From: Adenophora triphylla var. japonica
Lineage: Eukaryota; Streptophyta; Magnoliopsida; Asterales; Campanulaceae
Assembly: GCA_022495995.1 (NCBI GenBank)
Contig: JAFEMH010006998.1
Location: forward strand, 1-64,000
Direction: 5' to 3'
Length of the DNA: 64,000 nucleotides
Shown here one piece after another: positions 58,286-64,000 of the stretch. The stretch's first letter is position 1. Each line of letters starts with the position of its first letter. The translations under genes were made by a program, and so were the position numbers. The notes beneath the pieces are model-generated. The model was given only the letters and a program-made list of their open reading frames with translations, was not told the DNA's origin and did not search any database.

Positions 58286-61200
58286 TCAGAGTCTGTCGAA
58301 AACTTTCTTGTAGACTACATTCAGCGTCTTGTCATATGTTTGAGCATCTGAATCACAAATAATAACTTTAAGTCCTCTCTTGCTGATTACTCTGGAAAAT
58401 GCTACATAAAGTTGTCCGTGACTGAAAACAGGTTGTGAAAGATATAGTCCTACATGGGAAAGAGATTGTCCCTGACTCTTGTTGATTGTCATAGCAAAAG
58501 AAACGGCAAGTGAAAATTGCCTTCTTTGGAATATTATCGGAAATTTTGTCACATCTGACGGAGACATTATCATTCTAGGAATAAGCACCTTCATGCCAGC
58601 ATTCTTTCCCAAAAGCATCTTGACTTCGACTACGTGCTTACCTACATATATGTAACAAAATTAAGTATTAAATTATATGTATATAAAAAATAAAAAATTA
58701 CTGTATTTACCTAATTGAGTGACAATCATTCCGTGCCGTTACACAATTCGAAGCCTTGATCAAGATTTCTCAAAAGCATTACTATGCACCCAACCTTCAG
58801 CTTAATAATGTGATTTGCCAATCCGTAACACTTGATAATGTTTAGAAATTCAGGTGAGAATATATCTTCAAGACACCATTTTCATCATGCTCATCCTTAC
58901 AAATGGCATCGAACTCATATATTCAACTTCGTCTCCCGGAAAGAGTGACATGACATAATCATTTATGTTATCGACAATCTCATTTGTTGGAGCAAACACA
59001 GCTCTAGTCTGGAAGAATCCTTTGACATCCTTATTTTGCAATAAGTCAGGATATATAGATTCGACTATTTTTGCAATAGGATCTGAAGCCTCACGAATCA
59101 ATATATCATCAGGAAGGTTAATGTCAATTTCCCCGTCATTATCTCCACCGGCAATCCCATCTCCGACACTCAAGAGCCACTGAGCGAAATCTCTTATCTG
59201 TTCGGAATTATGAGAAGTAGAATCACCCTACATTAAGTTAAATATATACAAATTACTTAAATTGAAATAAAAATATTTAAGTAGATGAATAAAGGCTATT
59301 TAAGAATTACCTGCAATCTCATATTATGCGTCAATCTGAGAACCTCACAGTCATTCCATATCTTGGATGAACAGAGTGCAGCATGCACAATATCATGCCT
59401 ACTCCCTTTAGGAACAACAGGTAAAATATGTCTGAAGTCACCACCGAATACAATAACTAAACCACCAAATGGTTTATTGGAATATCTCCCCTCGGGTGTA
59501 CGAATAATATCTCGGAGGCTACGATCGAGAGCCTCAAAACAATGTTTATGAGCCATTGGAGCTTCGTCCCACATAATTAGTTTGGTTTTCTGTAGAAGTG
59601 CTGCCTCATCCGTACTCGACTTTAGTTTACTGCAAGTTGAGCTCTCGTTTACCTGTATCGGGATACCAAACCTAGAATGCGCGGTCCTACCTTTCGGAAG
59701 GAGCAATGAAGCTATGCCACTGGAAGCAACAGGAAGAACAATATCTCTCCTGCTCCTTAATGTAGAACACAGTGTTTTCCATAAGAAGGTCTTTCCCGTA
59801 CCAACATAACCATAGAGGAAAAACACACCACCGTTTTCTCGATCAACAGCTGACATAATCTTATCATAAACACTCTTTTGCTCGGCTGTTAACTGAGGAT
59901 GTAATTTGAAGTGCTCAGCTTTGATCACATCAATGTCATAAGATGTCTCATCTAGAATGAGCTTATTTATCGCATCACCAATGACATTGCCCACCGGTTT
60001 AGGCATGTCTTTAAATTTATGGAGACTGCTGCAATTCTCGATCAGTAACTTCTCAATTTCCGCCAAAGCAAGATTCTGGACCTGTTCATTAATTAATTTC
60101 AAACCTGAAATTATAAAAAACAAAATAAAGATATTAATATAGATAAATATATAGAATCATATTGTATAACTGTAAAGTAGAAATAAAATCATAATTGATA
60201 TTTATTGTAAAACAAATATGTAAACATGGGACGGAATACCCGAATTATCGTGCATCCTCCGATACTTGTACTCTATATCATCAGATAATAAGTGCCAAGT
60301 ATTCTCCCATACCTCTCCCGGATTCGACATACTATTAGATAGTAGCATAGAAAATAGTCTTCTCAGACTATCGGGCAACCTCCAATGACTCGCTTCTATA
60401 ATTCCATCAATATATTCCTTGTCATCATCTAATAATCCCAGAGCGTAACATGCAGATTTGAAATCGGGATGAATAACGCGATTTACAATTCTCAAATCCT
60501 TGAATTCCATGGGACCTGCTACATGATTCAACATTATCCTGAGGTAATACAATTCTCCGCAATTCATTGGAACATGATAAATACGCCCCACTGCAAAACG
60601 TTTATCTTTCCTCGAACGCCATTCACGTTTAGTTTTATCTCATATGAAATGATGAGAAAATTCACAGTATTTATATTTCCGAGCCTCTGAATGAATACTG
60701 TTATACTCCATCCACTTTATAAATTGATATTCTTTAACTGTCGCTTTATCCAAAACATCAGGAAGAAAGTCTCCGTCCTTGAAGGGGATACTATGGTCAC
60801 CCTCCAGAAAAGCCAAGCGCTCAATATGAGGGGTCCGATAATGTATGTCGAATTCAAAAATCCTCCACATAGCTTCACACGCAGAGATATATCGATAATC
60901 AATTTGCCTTTTCACCTCATCATTTTCGATTGCAAGGCATATCCTGTCGGTTCCCTTGTTTATATACTTAAACAAATACTTGATTGCCTTGCTCGATTGG
61001 CACTCGACATTTATGTGAGCTTCGTACTTTAGCAAAAGATATCGATTGAATGGGACAACTGAACAATTGTCGAGAGCAACTCCACCCTTATCAATTATGA
61101 AACCCGTGTCTCTTCGCCTATATACATGATACCCATTCTCGTCTACATGAGTGCAATCATTGAATGATTTAGGAAATTTCTTTGAGCACCTGTTGTGATC

Positions 61201-61857
61201 CATACACAGAGATTTAGGATTAGCAGCACCACATGGTCCATGCAACATATATTCAGCAACTGCCTCTTATAATCTAGGATATTTCTCCTTGTCAGGAATT
61301 TCAGCAATAATCCACTTGTCAATATCTTCAGGATTATGACCCTGATCCTGGCGGTTAAGAAAGAGAAGAATATGAGCAAGCGGAATGCCCCTCTTCTGAA
61401 ACTCCACCGTGTATATAACTGCATGAATCAATTAAAAAAATAAGAGGAACATGCTAATAAAAAAATATGAATGACAAAACAATAAAAGGAAAACAAATAA
61501 TATTTAAAGATTTACTTACTTGCTTTTGGGGTGCCAAATACTTTGCCTTCCTTGAAATCTGCAATCATCTGATTAAGCTTCATTCTAAATACCCTGTTTA
61601 ATACATCAGGCCTATCCTCAGGCCTAATGCCATATTTTTTACAGAATCTCGTAATCTCCGGCCATTTAAGATTACACGTAAATGTTATGAAAAGTGACGG
61701 ATACCCAGTCCATTTACATATAGCGAGAGAATCCTGGTAATTTAGAGTCATCCACCGCTGCCCGCCGGTATAAGAGGATGGCAATATAACTCGTCTCCCA
61801 GATGCTTCGCCGGTATCTCCCCTTACCGATGCATCCGACAGATTTTTATTCAGGTTA
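58286..61857 (-). pseudogene. Helitron Rep/Pif1-helicase gene, several inactivating changes
   Basis: Exons: about 61857-61520, 61418-60240, 60104-59311, 59227 to about 58680, and 58641-58286. The Rep part reads NYQDSLAICKWTGYPSLFIT, then the HUH-region QKRGIPLAHILLFL and the two-tyrosine motif KYLFKYINKG. The helicase part has Walker A GYVGTGKT, Walker B IMWDEAP, VIVFGGDFRHILPVVPKGS, and TINKSQGQSLSHVGLYL with YVAFSRV near the end. Defects: HUH is LAH, since the first His codon is CTT at 61378-61380. TAA lies in frame at 61267-61269 and TGA at 60640-60642, where the family has Trp. Frame shifts lie between about 58730 and 58920. About 400 N-terminal residues are missing upstream of 61857. It is not functional. 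Confidence 0.88.
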
Positions 61858-62290
61858 GCTTGCTGCTTACGGAGTTTGTTTGTTCAGATCTGTGGGTTTG
61901 CTATAAATTTGGACTGCTTTTCCAAGTTGTTTCAATCACAGCTTTGAATTTTCTGGTGCTATTCTAGTCTATTTTGTTGCTGTGTTTTTCGATTTTCTGC
62001 TGCATTCTTGAGTTTGCTGCTGCTGCATGTTTAATTCCTGCTTCTAGCTGTTTTTTTTCTGCTGGTTTGTGCTTGTTTTTCATCACTTTTACCCTCCCTT
62101 GCTGCAAAAAATCGTTATTCTTCAAGCTTCATCCATGGTGATGCTTTGTTGAGCTTATTATTACACAATGGGTAAAAGGGCAAAACAGACAAAACCCATC
62201 ATGTCTTCTGCTGCCAAAAAAGGACAGGAACATGCTCATTCTGCCCCTTTTCCTGAGCATAATTCATGTTGCGAATTTAGAAAGAAATAA
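61858..62290. other. Foreign segment between the RPA-like gene and truncated RepHel
   Basis: T/C-rich sequence with GCTGCTGC patches, unlike its neighbours. It ends with an open start on the plus strand at 62168 (MGKRAKQTKPIMSSAAKKGQ, about 40 codons). It has replaced the N-terminal coding part of Rep. It looks like a leader plus first exon of some gene, or a LINE 5' end. I do not recognise it, and found no flanking duplication. Confidence 0.35.
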
Positions 62291-62603
62291 TCGAAAAACA
62301 CATCAAACACACTACATATATTATGCTCACTCCGTCTAATAATAAAAAAAATCATAAAGAGATTCATTTCAACTAAATAAAGTCATTAATTTTTAGAAAA
62401 AAAGGAAACTTTTGGAATGGAAGTAGTAACAAATTATGCAATTCAATATTACTGTTAAAAAAACTCAACTTTTGAACATAGTAATATTAAAGTGTCACCG
62501 CAAATAACCATGATGCAAAATTAATGATAAAAAAATCTAAATAGTCTAAGAAAGCCAACATAAAAAAGATTCCAAAAAAGTAATTGTTTCAAGGAAAACG
62601 TCT

Positions 62604-63942
62604 CTAATCAGACTTTTTCGTCTTAATTTTCTTAGTAGTCTTGATAGATGTAGTGAAAAGCTGGTAATCCTCATCTCCATCGAGAACATCAATTGCACGC
62701 TTTTTTGGAGTAATTTCGTGAGATGAAGACGAATGAGAATGCTCATTTATTATATCCAAATCCTGAATTGAATATTGAAAGAAATAAATAAGTAGACAGA
62801 AAAATTAAAACATTAAAAAATTGTTATTTTTTAAAAAATAAAATAAAACATAGATTTGAGTCTCTCACCTTAACAGATTCAGCCCTAACATCTTCAACAT
62901 TAACACAATCTACATTTAGTTTTGATGTCACTTCAACATCCTAAATAAATTTAATAATTTATAAAAAAATTATTTTCCATTAGAAAATATATGATTTAAA
63001 TGAATAAACATAAATTCACCAAGAGAATTTTACTTACATCCTTATTCATTTGCGATATAATATGAGAAATTAATTCTGGATCGCAAATTAATGACTGAAC
63101 GGTGAAGTTTTTCGAATCATTAGACACAACAACATTACTCTGACCAGCAAGAAATTTGTCAACTTTTACCCTAAAGAGACAAATTCTTTCAAATAGAGTC
63201 TCAATAGCATCCGAAAATCCGCCATATTTACCATCCTAACAATATAATAAGATAAGTAATAGTTAATAGAATAATATATTTGTATATAGATAAAGAAAAT
63301 ATTTTATACCTTTTCAACTTGTTCTTTGGCTTGGGCAGCAGTTATGTTTAGTAAGGGCACAGCGTCCCGATCAAACAATGTGAATATAGCCGATAATTCA
63401 TCATTATCGTCAATCGATCTAACAATAATCTTTAACATGAACCTATACGTGTAATATAATTGAAATAAATTATAATTTTGATAAAATAATGTATATTGTA
63501 TTAAAATATATAATGAAAATAACACTTCCATATTTAATAAATATAAAATTTTTGAATAATGTACTTTGATGAATATTACCTTGGAACGGAACTCTTAATC
63601 TCCTTTTGCAGATCTTACCTATACTCTCAATCTTTTTTTTACAATTACCAGAATTGCAAGCATCGTAGTACCACGTCTTATCTGTATCTACATCTGTTAT
63701 TCTAGCATGTACTGTGTAGTCACCAATCTGAAGAAAGAAAATTATGAAATAATAAATAAATATGATAGTTATAAATATCTATTAAAACAAAAAAAAAACT
63801 TTAAAGCACCTCGGAACATTCAAGTAACTCGGATATAGTCTTGAATTCACTACTCTTCAAATAGTCGTCAAAGTTTGTATTAAAACTATCATTAGTCGCA
63901 GCAGTGATTGTACGGCTATCCATTGAGCTCCCCTGTGTTCGC
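62604..63942 (-). CDS. Replication protein A (RPA1)-like gene of the Helitron
   Basis: Exons (minus): 63942-63810, 63727-63580, about 63442-63310, 63235-63038, 62940-62869, 62762-62604 (stop). More lies beyond the window. The product resembles the single-strand DNA-binding RPA70-type proteins carried by plant Helitrons. Visible features are the DBD-C zinc-ribbon region (HARITDVDTDKTWYYDACNS then GNCKKKI), the OB-fold strand SAIFTLFDRDAVPLL, then TLFERICLFRVKVDKFLAGQ and QSLICDPELISHIISQM. The C-terminus is acidic/basic, with TPKKRAIDVLDGDEDYQLF. No stop interrupts these exons, unlike RepHel. The start of exon 63442 is approximate. Function in transposition is inferred from the family. Confidence 0.78.
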
Positions 63943-64000
63943 CTAATAACACGATAGAAAAAATAAATGATATTAATAGCTACTCACGTCACGACCAAGC

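Larger units (their letters stand above)
57838..64000 (-). mobile_element. Large Helitron, 3' end here, 5' end beyond the window
   Basis: On the minus strand the 3' terminus is CCGTCG-GGTAT-CGACGG (6-base stem), 8 bases and CTAG (57841-57838), followed by host T. Upstream on the same strand are a RepHel gene (58286-61857) and an RPA-like gene (62604-63942 and beyond), the two proteins typical of plant Helitrons. Insertion between A and T without duplication fits. The RepHel gene is broken, so this copy is no longer autonomous. Confidence 0.88.

Overview
This is a nuclear window from a flowering plant. Two host genes have plant orthologues: an MFS molybdate-anion transporter of the MFSD5/MoT2 type, and MIP2, the plant NBAS/Sec39 protein. 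They have GT-AG introns with AT-rich interiors, and the space between them is filled by plant-type transposons: Ty1-copia, Ty3-gypsy, Helitron, TA-flanked Stowaway-like MITEs, hAT and PIF-like elements, and a tRNA-derived SINE. The base composition and gene content suggest a eudicot. An asterid such as Lamiales is only a guess.

Layout. 1-13 kb is a transposon pile. An old copia element (1913-7885, TSD AAGTT) is interrupted by a younger copia (3248-6489, TSD CTAGA) whose gag is inverted relative to pol. These are followed by MITEs, a hAT element (9058-9745) and a SINE. 13.3-18.4 kb holds the intact eight-exon transporter gene. 19.7-31 kb begins with a Helitron 3' terminus and contains the C-terminal part of a PB1-domain gene, split in mid-codon-frame by an 8.6-kb gypsy element with nearly identical 2.74-kb LTRs. 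32.6-35.0 kb has a solo LTR and then a 1.26-kb TIR element that carries a piece of an LRR receptor-kinase gene. 35.9-54.0 kb is MIP2 on the minus strand in 12 exons. Its introns hold at least eight mobile elements, and its exons hold four one-base reading-frame breaks, all in short A/T runs. 54.6-57.8 kb has a PIF-like remnant, a strong hairpin and a plastid trnA exon fragment. From 57.8 kb to the window edge lies a Helitron on the minus strand, with its 3' hairpin and CTAG end, a broken RepHel gene and an RPA-like gene.

How it works together. The host genes are housekeeping functions: molybdate uptake, and tethering of Golgi-to-ER vesicles as part of the MAG2/MIP1/MIP2/MIP3 complex. They do not form a pathway. 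The rest is best read as a layered insertion history. The most unusual items are the gene-capturing Stowaway-like element, the copia with inverted gag, the gypsy insertion inside the PB1 fragment, the Helitron Rep that has lost the first histidine of its HUH motif, and the homopolymer-linked frame breaks in MIP2. I found no CRISPR array, operon, rRNA gene or complete tRNA gene.
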